Origin: Streptomyces gelaticus
GTDB lineage: Bacteria > Actinomycetota > Actinomycetes > Streptomycetales > Streptomycetaceae
NCBI RefSeq assembly: GCF_014649535.1
Contig: NZ_BMTF01000005.1
Span: 2,564-66,563, forward strand
Length of the DNA: 64,000 nucleotides
Reading direction: 5' to 3'
The notes beneath the pieces are model-generated. The model worked only from the letters and a program-made list of their open reading frames with translations, was not told the DNA's origin and searched no databases. How positions within the stretch are numbered: position 1 is the stretch's first letter; every line of letters begins with the position of its first letter. Shown here in pieces: positions 40,032 through 48,608 of the stretch. Position numbers and translations under genes: made by a program.

Positions 40032-40403
40032 TCAGGGCGGCAGGAGGGACGGCTCCCCCGCCGGGACCCCGTGGGCGGTGCGGGCGGCGTTCCTGCTGCT
40101 CGTGAGGTCCATGGTGTCGACGGACAGATGGCGGGTCGCGGGTGAGGAGCCGTGTGCCTCGGCACGGATGCGCTGCTTCATCGTGGGTGGCAGCGCCCTG
40201 TCGCGCGGAAGGGTCCATCGCACCGACGGGGTGGTCGCGGTTGCCGCGGTCGCACCCCTGTGTTCCTGGGCCGTGGTCGTCGGCTCCGTGGCGTTCTGCT
40301 CCGTGGCCGTCGCCGGGGTGCTCATGAGCCCCAGCGCGGCGAGCAGTGCGAAGAAGGCGGTGACGAAGGCGGTCCAGATGCTCTTGGGCGTGAAGGTGCT
40401 CAT
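40032..40403 (-). CDS. Small secreted protein (DUF6344-like)
   Basis: A 123-residue protein. The N-terminus STFTPKSIWTAFVTAFFALLAALG is a signal peptide or membrane anchor, followed by a Thr/Ala-rich exported segment and a conserved-looking SVRWTLPRDRALPPTMKQRIRAEAHGSSPATRHL. Proteins of this type next to gyrA are annotated DUF6344 in Streptomyces as I recall. ATG at 40403 is preceded by GAGGGG. Function unknown. Confidence 0.7.
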   Translation of the reverse strand: MSTFTPKSIWTAFVTAFFALLAALGLMSTPATATEQNATEPTTTAQEHRGATAATATTPSVRWTLPRDRALPPTMKQRIRAEAHGSSPATRHLSVDTMDLTSSRNAARTAHGVPAGEPSLLPP

Positions 40404-40711
40404 GGCCCCTCGCTCTCGGGTGGTCCGGTTTGCTTACCTTTCTGATGATGTGGATGTGGCTCGCGATTTCACGGACCGACGACACCGATCCGCCGATCTT
40501 CAGATGAACACCACTCGTATGGTTCAACCGGTCTCGACGGGCTTATGACGGGCCGAGGGGCGCGGCCGGGTCCGCTGATCGGAGCGGTCCCCGGACAGGC
40601 GCTCCTTCCCGGGCGCCGGTTGGGTTGCGGGCAGGTCACCGGTTGATATCGGCCGGTGTGTATAGTCGGGCGGCAGAAGTCCCCTACGTCAAGGAAAGAC
40701 GAGGTCGCGCG
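40404..40711. promoter_or_regulatory. Divergent intergenic region
   Basis: About 300 bases between two small divergent genes. No gene is supported. A+T-rich patches at 40430-40530 and at 40640-40670 (with TATAGT at 40661-40666) probably carry the leftward and rightward promoters. Confidence 0.4.
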
Positions 40712-40846
40712 GTGAAGAAGCTTCTCCTGGTCGCACTGGCCGCCATCGGCGGGCTCCTCGTGTACCGCCAGATCCAGGCGGATCGCGCCGAGCAGGATCT
40801 GTGGACGGAGGCGACTGACTCCGTGCCCGCAGGTTCGGGTGTGTGA
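40712..40846 (+). CDS. DLW-39 family protein
   Basis: A 44-residue peptide starting VKKLLLVALAAIGGLLVYRQ and containing the family motif DLW in AEQDLWTEATDSVP. It has one N-terminal TM helix. The family is a short conserved actinobacterial protein found beside gyrA. The GTG at 40712 is the start; the open frame further upstream is not supported. The function is unknown. Confidence 0.9.
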   Translation: MKKLLLVALAAIGGLLVYRQIQADRAEQDLWTEATDSVPAGSGV

Positions 40847-40867
40847 GACAGAACAGCCTGATTGCGG

Positions 40868-40892
40868 GCCCCGGTCGCTGAGCGGCCGGGGC
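40868..40892 (+). terminator. Terminator after the DLW-39 gene
   Basis: A 12-bp stem with one G-U pair (40868-40879 with 40881-40892) begins 22 bases after the stop codon. Confidence 0.6.
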
Positions 40893-40996
40893 TTCGTGCT
40901 GTTGCGGGACTGTGACGCCCGTGCTCTTGAGTTCACCCGAGCAAATCAATACGTTGCTTGAGCAAAATGGGCGGGTTTTGTTCGAAGGGGGCACGG

Positions 40997-41489
40997 GTGA
41001 GGGCGCGGGATCACCACCGCCGTGGCGCGGGCGCGGGGGCATGGATCGGCGGGGCGCTGTTCGCCCCGGTGGCGGGCGCGATGCCCGCCGCGGCGGCGCC
41101 CGCGGACAGGGCGCCCAAGGCGAGAACGCCTCCCGCGTCCGGCCCGTGCGCGCCGGAGGCGACTTCTGCGTCTCGGTGATGCTGGGGGCGTGCGGGCCGC
41201 GGACATCGCGGAGAAACCGCAGATCGGTGTGGTGCTGCGGGTGTCGGCCCTCGGTGACGAGTCGGCCGGCCCCGAGCGCCGCGCTCCCGCCGCAGCCGAG
41301 AAGGAAGCCGAGAAGGCAGACAAGAGGGGCAATTCGATCACCGTCGAAGACAGCAGCGGTACGGGCGGGGCAGGATGGACCGGCATCGCGGCCGCTGCCG
41401 GTGCGGGCGCCGTGGTGCTGGTGATCGCGGGGCTCGTGTTCGTACGCGGGCGTCGCGGGCGTGCCGTACGGACGACGAGGGGGAAGCGC
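40997..41489 (+). pseudogene. Remnant of a secreted, C-terminally anchored protein
   Basis: The GTG at 40997 follows GAAGGGGGC and opens a signal peptide (RGAGAGAWIGGALFAPVAG, then AMPAAAAP), but the frame stops at 41179 after only 60 residues. A second frame, offset by one, then reads PQIGVVLRVSALGDESAGPE... and ends with a clear TM anchor and basic tail (GWTGIAAAAGAGAVVLVIAG, VRGRRGRAV). These look like the two ends of one large exported protein whose central domain, several hundred residues, has been lost, with a frameshift. The second frame runs without a stop into the next gene. The gene pair probably encoded a VWA-type partner, but no central domain remains to prove this. Confidence 0.55.
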
Positions 41490-41492
41490 GTG

Positions 41493-42839
41493 ATGAGGCA
41501 GCGCAACAGGGGCCGGGCGGCGCTGGCCGCGGCGGCGGCGATGTGCGCGGCGGCGGCGCTGCCGGGGCAGGCGTTCGCGGCCGGGGAGCCCGCCGCGTAC
41601 ACCTTTCATCCCGGGGCGAAGGAGATCGACGGTGCGGAGGCCAGCACCGATGCGTCGGCGCTGACGCCCGGATCGGTTTACAAGAGCTCGATCAAGCCCG
41701 GCGAGAAGCTCTACTACCGTCTCAACCTCGACGCGAAGACGAACGCGTACGTCTCGGCGGTGGCCGTGCCCAGGGGCGGCGGCAAGGTCGCCTACGGGGA
41801 CGGCATCACGGTCAGCATCCGTGACAGCACCGACCTCCAGTGCAGTTCGGAGGACGCGCGGTTCGAATCGGCGGAGTTCGCCCGTCCGATCACCACGTAC
41901 GCCTACCGGATCATGGACAAGGGCAGCAGTATGTGCCAGGAGGCCGGTACGTACAACGTCCTGATCGAGCGGGAGAGCAAGGAGACCTCGGCGCCCGACG
42001 AGTGGGACCTGGAGCTGCGCTACGAGTCGGAGCCGCAGCTGAAGGCGGCCGGATCGATGCCGACCCACGCGCCGGAGGACTGGCCGTCGGCCTCGCCCGA
42101 GCCGCCCACCGCCGCCCCGCAGAAGCGGTCGGGCGGCAGCAGCTACTTCGACGCGACCGGTCTGGAGACCGGTGAGTGGCAGGAGAAGGACGGCATCAAG
42201 CCGGGGCAGACTCTTTTTTACCGGGTGCCGGTGGACTGGGGCCAGCAGATCTTCGCCACGGCGTACCTGAGCAACAACAACGCCTCGGACGAATTCATCG
42301 GCAACGCGCTCGCACTCTCCCTCGACAATCCGGCGCACGGCCACGTCGACTCCGCGATGCCGCTCTCGTACTCCGGGAAGCCCACGTCCGTGTCGCTGGA
42401 TCCGCTGCCCCCGGTGGCGTACGAGAACCGCTACGACTCCAACAGCAGCGTCAACGCGATGCGGTTCGCCGGCTGGTACTACCTGTCGGTGACGCTCAGC
42501 CCGCAGATCGCGAAGTCGTACGGCGACAAGGCGATCCCGCTGACCCTCAAGGTCAAGGTCGAGGGGAAGGCCAAGGATTCGCCGTACACGGGGGACGCCG
42601 GGGACTTTTCGGTCACGCAGGACGACAAGGACATGGCGCGGAAGGGCCAGAAGAGCTCACAGGCGGCCAGGAGCGACACGATGAAGGCGGTCGGCGTGGC
42701 CGGGATCGGCGCGGGTTCGGTGCTGGTGCTCGGGCTCGGGGTGTGGACGCTGCTGGCCCGGCGCCGCGCCGCGACCACCGCCCCGGCGGGCCCGTCCGCC
42801 GAAGGGCAGCCGTACGGAGGCCCGCCGCAGGCCTGGTAG
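41493..42839 (+). CDS. Secreted protein with two PPC-like domains and a C-terminal membrane anchor
   Basis: About 448 residues. Signal peptide RGRAALAAAAAMCAAAALPG with cleavage near AFAAGEP. Two related beta-domains follow, marked by SSIKPGEKLYYRLNLDAKTN (near 65) and DGIKPGQTLFYRVPVDWGQQ (near 235), which resemble bacterial pre-peptidase C-terminal domains. A TM helix (VGVAGIGAGSVLVLGLGVWTLL) near 405-427 precedes a short tail. No catalytic motif is visible. ATG at 41493 (or GTG at 41490) follows GGGGGAAG. It stays open in frame with the remnant upstream, an accident of decay. Function unknown. Confidence 0.75.
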   Translation: MRQRNRGRAALAAAAAMCAAAALPGQAFAAGEPAAYTFHPGAKEIDGAEASTDASALTPGSVYKSSIKPGEKLYYRLNLDAKTNAYVSAVAVPRGGGKVAYGDGITVSIRDSTDLQCSSEDARFESAEFARPITTYAYRIMDKGSSMCQEAGTYNVLIERESKETSAPDEWDLELRYESEPQLKAAGSMPTHAPEDWPSASPEPPTAAPQKRSGGSSYFDATGLETGEWQEKDGIKPGQTLFYRVPVDWGQQIFATAYLSNNNASDEFIGNALALSLDNPAHGHVDSAMPLSYSGKPTSVSLDPLPPVAYENRYDSNSSVNAMRFAGWYYLSVTLSPQIAKSYGDKAIPLTLKVKVEGKAKDSPYTGDAGDFSVTQDDKDMARKGQKSSQAARSDTMKAVGVAGIGAGSVLVLGLGVWTLLARRRAATTAPAGPSAEGQPYGGPPQAW

Positions 42840-42905
42840 CCGGGCCGGAACCCGGTCAGGTCCGGCAGCCGGGCCAGCGTACGGCAGCGGCCCGGACGGC
42901 CGGGC

Positions 42906-44282
42906 TCAGCTCTGGGTCAGCGCCCAGATGCCCACCGCGAAACAGATCAGCGCCACCACCAGCATCGGTACCGCCACCTTCGGGGACGGTCCCGGACGTC
43001 TCTGAGGGGTACGCGCCCCGGTGGCTGCCGGGCCGTGCGCGGAAATCACCGCACCGGGCGCGGCGGCGGGAGCCTGCGGCTGACCGACGGTGTACGCGCG
43101 GGTGAGGGCCGGTTCGTGCTGCCCGGCGGCCGTGGGCGCCTGCGAGAGATCCGGCGCGGGAGCGGGGACGGCAGCGGCGTAGGGAGAGCCGGCGTGCGGC
43201 ATGGCCGGCTGAGCCTGCTGGGGCGGTGGTGTCGGCTGCTGCGGAGGCGGCGGGAGGTGGAAGCTGCCCGTCTCCGACATGGGCACCGACGGCTGGGCGT
43301 ACGGCTGCTGCACGGGCTGCTGGGCCGAGGCCTGGCCCGGCTGGGCTCCCTGGATGCTCTGGGGGTTCTGCGGACTCCGGGGATTTTGAACGGGGGCCGC
43401 CGTAATCGGTCCTTCGGGGCCGAAACCGGGTGGCAGCGGCCCGATTTGGTCGAAGACCTCGACCGGCTCGTCCTCGTCTCCGGGCTCCGGGAGCATCTCG
43501 ACCGCGGCCGTCAGCGCCTTGCGCGCACCCGTGGCCGTACGGAACCGGGCCTGCGGATCCGGCTGCAGCAGCCCCGCGAGGACCTGCCACAACGGCTCGG
43601 GGATCCCCTCCGGGGCGGCCGGTGTGCCGTGCGAGGCGAAGTGCTCGACGATCGCCTGCGCGTCGGGCTTCCTGCCCTGGAGCAGATACAGCGCGACGAG
43701 ACCGACCGCGAAGAGGTCCGCGGGGAAGTCGGGTTCCGCGCCCATCATTTGCTCGGGAGCGAAGTAACCGGGCGTGCCCACCACATAGTTGGTCTCGGTG
43801 AGACGCGGCTCTCCCTTGCGCATGGAGATCCCGAAGTCGGACAGCCGCAGATGCGGCCGTCCGGTTCCGGTCGCCTCCATCAGGATGTTGGCCGGCTTGA
43901 TGTCCCGGTGCACGACGCCCTCCGCGTGCACCGTGGACAGCCCGGACAGCAACTGATCGAGGAGCGTGCAGACGAAACGGGGCGGCAACGGCCCGTAGTC
44001 GCCGATGACATGGGCCAGTGAACCGCCGCTCACCAGATCCATGGTGAACAGGACCTTGTCGTCGTCCGCGGCCCAGCTGGCGGGCGCGAGCACATGCGGA
44101 TGCTCGATCCGCAGCGCCTGCTCGCGGACGAAGCGCAGCAGCGTGTGCGCGTCGCTCTGCTGGAGGACCTTGGCCGCCACGTAGCGGCGGCGCCGGTGGT
44201 CCCATGCCCGCCAGACGGCGCCGACCCCGCCACGTCCGATCGGATCGATCAGTTCGTACCGACCGGCGAAGACCTCACCCAT
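42906..44282 (-). CDS. Membrane-anchored serine/threonine protein kinase
   Basis: About 458 residues. The N-terminal kinase domain is complete: YELIDPIGRGGVGAVWRAWD, catalytic-lysine region VAAKVLQQSD, HRDIKPANIL, LSDFGIS and GTPGYFAPEQM. A long Pro/Gln/Ser-rich linker (PQNPQSIQGAQPGQASAQQPVQQP) and a C-terminal TM helix (VPMLVVALICFAVGIWAL) follow with almost no extracellular part. ATG at 44282 (GEVFAGRYELID) is the start; the open frame upstream overlaps the HTH gene. Activation loops with Thr suggest autophosphorylation. The target is unknown. Confidence 0.92.
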   Translation of the reverse strand: MGEVFAGRYELIDPIGRGGVGAVWRAWDHRRRRYVAAKVLQQSDAHTLLRFVREQALRIEHPHVLAPASWAADDDKVLFTMDLVSGGSLAHVIGDYGPLPPRFVCTLLDQLLSGLSTVHAEGVVHRDIKPANILMEATGTGRPHLRLSDFGISMRKGEPRLTETNYVVGTPGYFAPEQMMGAEPDFPADLFAVGLVALYLLQGRKPDAQAIVEHFASHGTPAAPEGIPEPLWQVLAGLLQPDPQARFRTATGARKALTAAVEMLPEPGDEDEPVEVFDQIGPLPPGFGPEGPITAAPVQNPRSPQNPQSIQGAQPGQASAQQPVQQPYAQPSVPMSETGSFHLPPPPQQPTPPPQQAQPAMPHAGSPYAAAVPAPAPDLSQAPTAAGQHEPALTRAYTVGQPQAPAAAPGAVISAHGPAATGARTPQRRPGPSPKVAVPMLVVALICFAVGIWALTQS

Positions 44283-44361
44283 TGCGCTGCGCCCGCTCCC
44301 AGTTCCTGTTTCGGCCCACAGTCGGCCTTCGGAGGTAGTGCCCGGTCCGATCCGGACGAAG

Positions 44362-44910
44362 CTAGCTCTGGTGTCCCTCGTAGTGCGCCACCGCGTCCGC
44401 GGTGCGCCCCGCCCCGTACACCTTGAGGAACTCTGCCAGTTCCGGGTGGGTCGGGGCGAGGGAGTCGGCGGCATCGATGATGTCACCGGCGGCCGCGACC
44501 GACCGCAGCAGCGACTGGATCTCGCGGACCACACGCCGGACGGTGGGGGCGCCGCCGGTGGTCGAGGTCTGGCCGGTGCCGGTGAGGACGGAGCCGCCCT
44601 GGGACTTCTTGATCTCTTCCATGCGATCGGTGGCCTCGCCCGCGCTGACGCTGCCGTCCGCGACCTGCCCGGCCAGCTCCTGGAGCGCCTGGACGCGCTG
44701 GACGACCGCGGGGTTGCCGATCTTCGCCCGCTGGCCGCTCATCAGCTGGGAGAGCATGGGAGCGGACAGCCCGAGGACGGCGGCGAGCCGGGCCTGGTTC
44801 AGGCCGAGATCATCGATCAGCCGGCGGAAGAGCGCACCGAGGGGCTCTCCGTACCAACTGCGCTGAAGCTCCCTGGCCCTTGCCGTTGCCTCTTGCTGCG
44901 CTGCGTCCAT
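44362..44910 (-). CDS. Helix-turn-helix (XRE-like) regulator
   Basis: A 182-residue protein. An N-terminal HTH is clear in LGALFRRLIDDLGLNQARLAAVLGLSAPMLSQLMSGQRAKIGNP (about residues 20-65). The rest is helical (VVQRVQALQELAGQVADGSVSAGE...) and ends in a conserved-looking LAEFLKVYGAGRTADAVAHYEGH. ATG at 44910 follows GGGAGACG. It lies 79 bases upstream of the kinase gene on the same strand and may form an operon with it. Confidence 0.85.
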   Translation of the reverse strand: MDAAQQEATARARELQRSWYGEPLGALFRRLIDDLGLNQARLAAVLGLSAPMLSQLMSGQRAKIGNPAVVQRVQALQELAGQVADGSVSAGEATDRMEEIKKSQGGSVLTGTGQTSTTGGAPTVRRVVREIQSLLRSVAAAGDIIDAADSLAPTHPELAEFLKVYGAGRTADAVAHYEGHQS

Positions 44911-45081
44911 GGCGTCTCCCCTCCGCTGCGGCTTCGCTGCTGCGAACCTCGTCGAGCATCTTACGGAGAGTGGTCGCCGACCGGGAGACCCCATCTTTTT
45001 TGCAGGATTCCGGGGAGTACCCGGTACTCTGGTCTGCGGCGGTGGCCAGGACGCTGAAGTGTCCGGGGCTGTCCGTTTTTC

Positions 45082-45154
45082 GGGGCCTTAGCTCAGTTGG
45101 TAGAGCGCTGCCTTTGCAAGGCAGATGTCAGGAGTTCGAATCTCCTAGGCTCCA
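45082..45154 (+). tRNA. tRNA-Ala (anticodon TGC)
   Basis: Standard cloverleaf: acceptor GGGGCCT with AGGCTCC (one G-U), anticodon stem CTGCC/GGCAG with loop TTTGCAA (TGC at 45115-45117), T loop AGTTCGAATCT. The CCA is not encoded. The 3' end is the probable attachment site for the integrase remnant that starts about 100 bases downstream. Confidence 0.97.
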
Positions 45155-45164
45155 CATCTCCGAA

Positions 45165-45200
45165 GGGCGTCTGACCTGCGAAAACGCGAGTCAGGCGCCC
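45165..45200 (+). terminator. Terminator after tRNA-Ala
   Basis: GGGCGTCTGAC and GTCAGGCGCCC pair with one G-U, enclosing a short inner CTGCG/CGCG part. It follows the tRNA by ten bases. Confidence 0.7.
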
Positions 45201-45257
45201 TCTCCGTGTTTATTACGTCAACGTCGTGTCGACACCGTGCCGACGTACGGTCCCCTC

Positions 45258-45924
45258 ATGGCATCGATTAAGACGCGGGACAAAACGGATGGAACGACGA
45301 GCTACATCGTGCTGTTGCGGGCCGGCGGTGCGCGGAATGCCAAGCAGGAGTCGGAGATCTTCGGTGACCCAGGCGATGCCGAGCGCTTCAAGAGCTCGGT
45401 GAACGGGCATGGCCAGCAGCGGCCCCCGGGGTGGGTGCGGGGGCAGGGCTTCATCGCTGACCAGAGGCGGCCGGGCACGGTTCGAGGCGCACGTGCTCGC
45501 CTTCGTCGACCGGCTCACCGGAATTCAGGGCGATACGCGCAGTAAGTGCAAAAAGCAAATACTTGCCAATATGGTGCCTTGGTTCGGGCCCTACTCGGTG
45601 GAAGACGGCGAAGGCAGCATCACCCGAGAGATGGTGCAGGACTGGGTGAACGATCTGGAGACGGGGCGCCCGGCCCCTCTTGACCCTCCAGACCGAAAGC
45701 CCCGAACGAAGCACAAGCCGAAGACTGTCCACAACGAGCACGGGTTGCTCTTCTCGATCCTCCAGGCCGCCGTCGACGCGGAGCCGTCGCTACGAGCCTC
45801 CAACCCGTGTGCGAAGACCCGGCTGCCTCGGCTCGACGGAGCTGAGGACGAGGAGGAGATGGTCTTCCTCGAACGGGAGGAGTGGGCATGGCTGAATCAC
45901 GGTTGGCGTCCGCCTGGTGCGTGA
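45258..45924 (+). pseudogene. Frameshifted and truncated tyrosine-type site-specific integrase
   Basis: The ATG at 45258 begins ASIKTRDKTDGTTSYIVLLRAGG, the arm-binding N-terminus of Streptomyces phage/ICE integrases. This frame continues to about 45470 (GWVRGQGFIADQ), after which homology moves to the next frame: RARFEAHVLAFVDRLTGIQGDTRSKCKKQI, then SITREMVQDWVNDLETG and the core-binding SAM-like domain up to EREEWAWLNHGW. It stops at 45924, before the catalytic domain (no R..HxxR..Y), so it is dead. The remaining 184 bases to the next gene show no recognisable coding. Location next to tRNA-Ala suggests it once integrated an island there. Confidence 0.88.
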
Positions 45925-46108
45925 CCTCCGCACTACCGATTCCGCTCGGCTCGGGGCGTGGGAGCTGGCGCACCTGCTCAGGCAGTGGATCGAGGCCGCT
46001 GGCAATTCGGTGGAGACCACGCCGGCGGCCTCGACCGTCTGCTGCGGCCGACGACTTCCTTGATACAGGGCCGTTGCAGTACCAGGGCGGGTGCCTGCTG
46101 ACGGCGAG

Positions 46109-48514
46109 CTAACCAACCCTGCCCTCCAGTAACGCCACGACCGCCTCAGCGATCCGCGCCGCGAAAGGATCCTTGACCGCCGCGTAGTGGTCGGCATCCA
46201 CCTCCATCAGCACCATGTCAGGTCCGAGTAGAGACTTCCAATGTGCAACAGCCTCTTCGGGCAGCTCAGCGGCTACCAGCACCGACGGAACATTGACCGG
46301 TTCGTCAGAGACGTACTCACCTACGGCCGTCCAGTGCCTCCGGATCGCGTCGAAACGCTCTCGTAGGACGTCGATCGACATCGAGGAACCCGCGGCATTC
46401 ACCAGTGCTTCCAACACACTCAGACCGTGCTCGGTGTCCCCGGGCGAGAGCAGTAACTCGGTTGGGATCAGTGCTGGCGCATCCACCGCACGCAGAATCG
46501 TGTAAATGAACGAATCCAGCTCGCGGTGTGCTTCAGTTGCTGAGCTGCCGTCCGGGGCGGGCGGGTCGATCAGCAACAGCAGTGGCGGCGTGGCACCACT
46601 ATCACGCATCCGGATGGCCATGACGTAGCCGATCAGGCCACCAAGTGACCACCCGCCTATCACGTCCGGCATCCGGCCGGCGCCCAAGTTCTCCCGGTGG
46701 TGGTCGGCCATCCCCTCAAGGGTCTCCTGATCCCCGTCGGGGGACATGGTCACCCTCCAGCCTTCCGGCAGCGCATTCGCCAGGTCCTTGTAGGTGGCCT
46801 GGTCGGCACCACCCGCTGGATGAATGAGGTGCAGGTGTGGCTCGTTCTGCTCGCCTTGTCTCAGCAGTACGCTGTGCGCAATTGGCTGATCGATCGCGAC
46901 TGATTGCTCAGTAAGCTGGATGAGCTTGCCCAGCGTAGGCGTATCGAGCCAGTCCATCATGTCTATCTGCCTACCCGCGACTTCCTGAACCTTCGCGAAT
47001 AGGACGAACACCTGCAGGGAATGCCCGCCAACTGCGAAGAAGTCACTTCCCATCTCCGCCTGAGGCAGCCTCAGTGTCTCGCACCAGATGTCGTGGACAG
47101 ACCCTCGCAGACCTTCCTCTCTCTCCGCGATCGAAGAAGTCTGCACCTTGTCGACGACATCAGTTTGCGTGGCCAGGTTGGTAGTGGTGCGAGATCGGAC
47201 GCGCAGGGTACTGATCGGCACCTCAGCTCGTACTCCCGCCTCCAGTACCTGTTCGAGGTCCGCAAGCAGGGTACGCACAGTGGTTTCGTCGAAACGGCTG
47301 GTGTCGTACCCCGCCTCGATCACAGTTGCTTCCGGTTCTTCAAAGACGCCCAACGTGATGTGGTTGACGGCACTTGTGTTGGGACTGGCCTTCAGTTCGG
47401 TTTCCCGCTCTCCGAGCAAGACACCGGCACCGAGTTTTCCATGGTAGGTCAGCAACACACTCGGAGTCGCACCCAGGCGGTTCCTGTCTTCGACAGACAT
47501 CGCGCTGTGCACCAATGAGAACGGAACCTGCTGGTAAGGCAGACTGCCCCAGAAATCATCGCGCGCCCTTCCGACCACATCATCCAGAGTGTCGCCCGCG
47601 AGTAGCTCCCCTGTTGCGATGACGACATTGGTCAGATATCCCACACAGGCGGCGTCGCGCTCACTGAATCGATTGGCCACCCCTACCCCTACAGCCAGCC
47701 GCTCGCGGACACCGCCGAGCCCGAGCACGGTGTACATGGCAGCCAGATAGCAAGCGAACGGGGTCATGCCACCACGGTCGGTCAACGCAGCTACACCATC
47801 GGACGCCTTCGAGCTGAGCGAGTGACGTACTACGGCGCCCGGCGTGCCAGGAACGTGCTGCGGCCGCACGCGGTCAGGCATCACTGTTGTGCTCTCGACA
47901 CCGGACAGAGTTCGCACCCAGTAATCTGTACCCTCCTGCCAGCTACCATCGGATACAGCCTTTCGGGCTCTCGCCGCATACTCAGCGAACTGCACCGGAG
48001 GTTCGACAATATTCGCGCTGCCGGATTGAGCAAGTTCAGCGTGATAAACCTCGGCCAAGTCACGCACCACTTGCCGCATTGACCAGCCATCCAACACCGC
48101 GTGGTGCGCAGTTAACAACAACTCACTGAATTCCCCTACAGTGACCAGAGAGAGGCGGGCGAGCGAAGCTTTGCCCAAATCGAACGGTGTCTTGTGGATG
48201 TGTTTGGCGACTTCGTCGAGAAGATCACGTCCTGGTAACACCGAATCCTGGGCTTCTTGTGGCCATTTCATCACGTTGAGGGCGACTGTCACCTGCGCGT
48301 GGATATCCTGCCAGACCGTTCCGTCCTGGTGCACAAGCGCTGTTCGAAGAACCTCATATCGGTCTACTATGGCCTGCCAGGCTCGGTCGAGTGCCGGCAC
48401 GTCCAGACTTCCGACGGACATCCGCCAAGTCAGGTTGTAAAGATCCTTGTAGGATGATCGTTGCTGTATCCACCACAGCGCCTCCTGCTGTGGTGCTGAG
48501 ACATGGCGGATCAT
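46109..48514 (-). CDS. NRPS protein: condensation - PCP - thioesterase, no adenylation domain
   Basis: About 801 residues. Condensation domain ~1-440 with the active-site motif HHAVLDG at 137-143. PCP ~470-540 with the phosphopantetheine Ser in FFAVGGHSLQ (Ser499). Type I thioesterase ~555-801 with GGWSLGG (Ser623), an Asp in LLLIDPP and His in VDADHYAAV near the end. Without its own A domain the PCP must be charged in trans, probably by the free-standing adenylation enzyme at 57348-58895. The C-terminal TE makes this the chain-releasing subunit. ATG at 48514 follows GGAGG at seven bases; an upstream ATG at 48550 has none. G+C content is lower than in the core genome. Confidence 0.9.
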   Translation of the reverse strand: MIRHVSAPQQEALWWIQQRSSYKDLYNLTWRMSVGSLDVPALDRAWQAIVDRYEVLRTALVHQDGTVWQDIHAQVTVALNVMKWPQEAQDSVLPGRDLLDEVAKHIHKTPFDLGKASLARLSLVTVGEFSELLLTAHHAVLDGWSMRQVVRDLAEVYHAELAQSGSANIVEPPVQFAEYAARARKAVSDGSWQEGTDYWVRTLSGVESTTVMPDRVRPQHVPGTPGAVVRHSLSSKASDGVAALTDRGGMTPFACYLAAMYTVLGLGGVRERLAVGVGVANRFSERDAACVGYLTNVVIATGELLAGDTLDDVVGRARDDFWGSLPYQQVPFSLVHSAMSVEDRNRLGATPSVLLTYHGKLGAGVLLGERETELKASPNTSAVNHITLGVFEEPEATVIEAGYDTSRFDETTVRTLLADLEQVLEAGVRAEVPISTLRVRSRTTTNLATQTDVVDKVQTSSIAEREEGLRGSVHDIWCETLRLPQAEMGSDFFAVGGHSLQVFVLFAKVQEVAGRQIDMMDWLDTPTLGKLIQLTEQSVAIDQPIAHSVLLRQGEQNEPHLHLIHPAGGADQATYKDLANALPEGWRVTMSPDGDQETLEGMADHHRENLGAGRMPDVIGGWSLGGLIGYVMAIRMRDSGATPPLLLLIDPPAPDGSSATEAHRELDSFIYTILRAVDAPALIPTELLLSPGDTEHGLSVLEALVNAAGSSMSIDVLRERFDAIRRHWTAVGEYVSDEPVNVPSVLVAAELPEEAVAHWKSLLGPDMVLMEVDADHYAAVKDPFAARIAEAVVALLEGRVG

Positions 48515-48608
48515 GACATTCCTCCGTGTGTCCAGTCCTTGAGCAAGCATGTCGGGTGGTGTCGGGTCGGGGGGGGAATCGGGGGTGGTGGCACGGCCGT
48601 TTACGTTG

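Noticed and set aside
46118..46505. Plus-strand frames within the NRPS genes, such as 46215-46505 and 47021-47518
   Set aside because: They are shadows of the condensation/thioesterase gene with no protein features.
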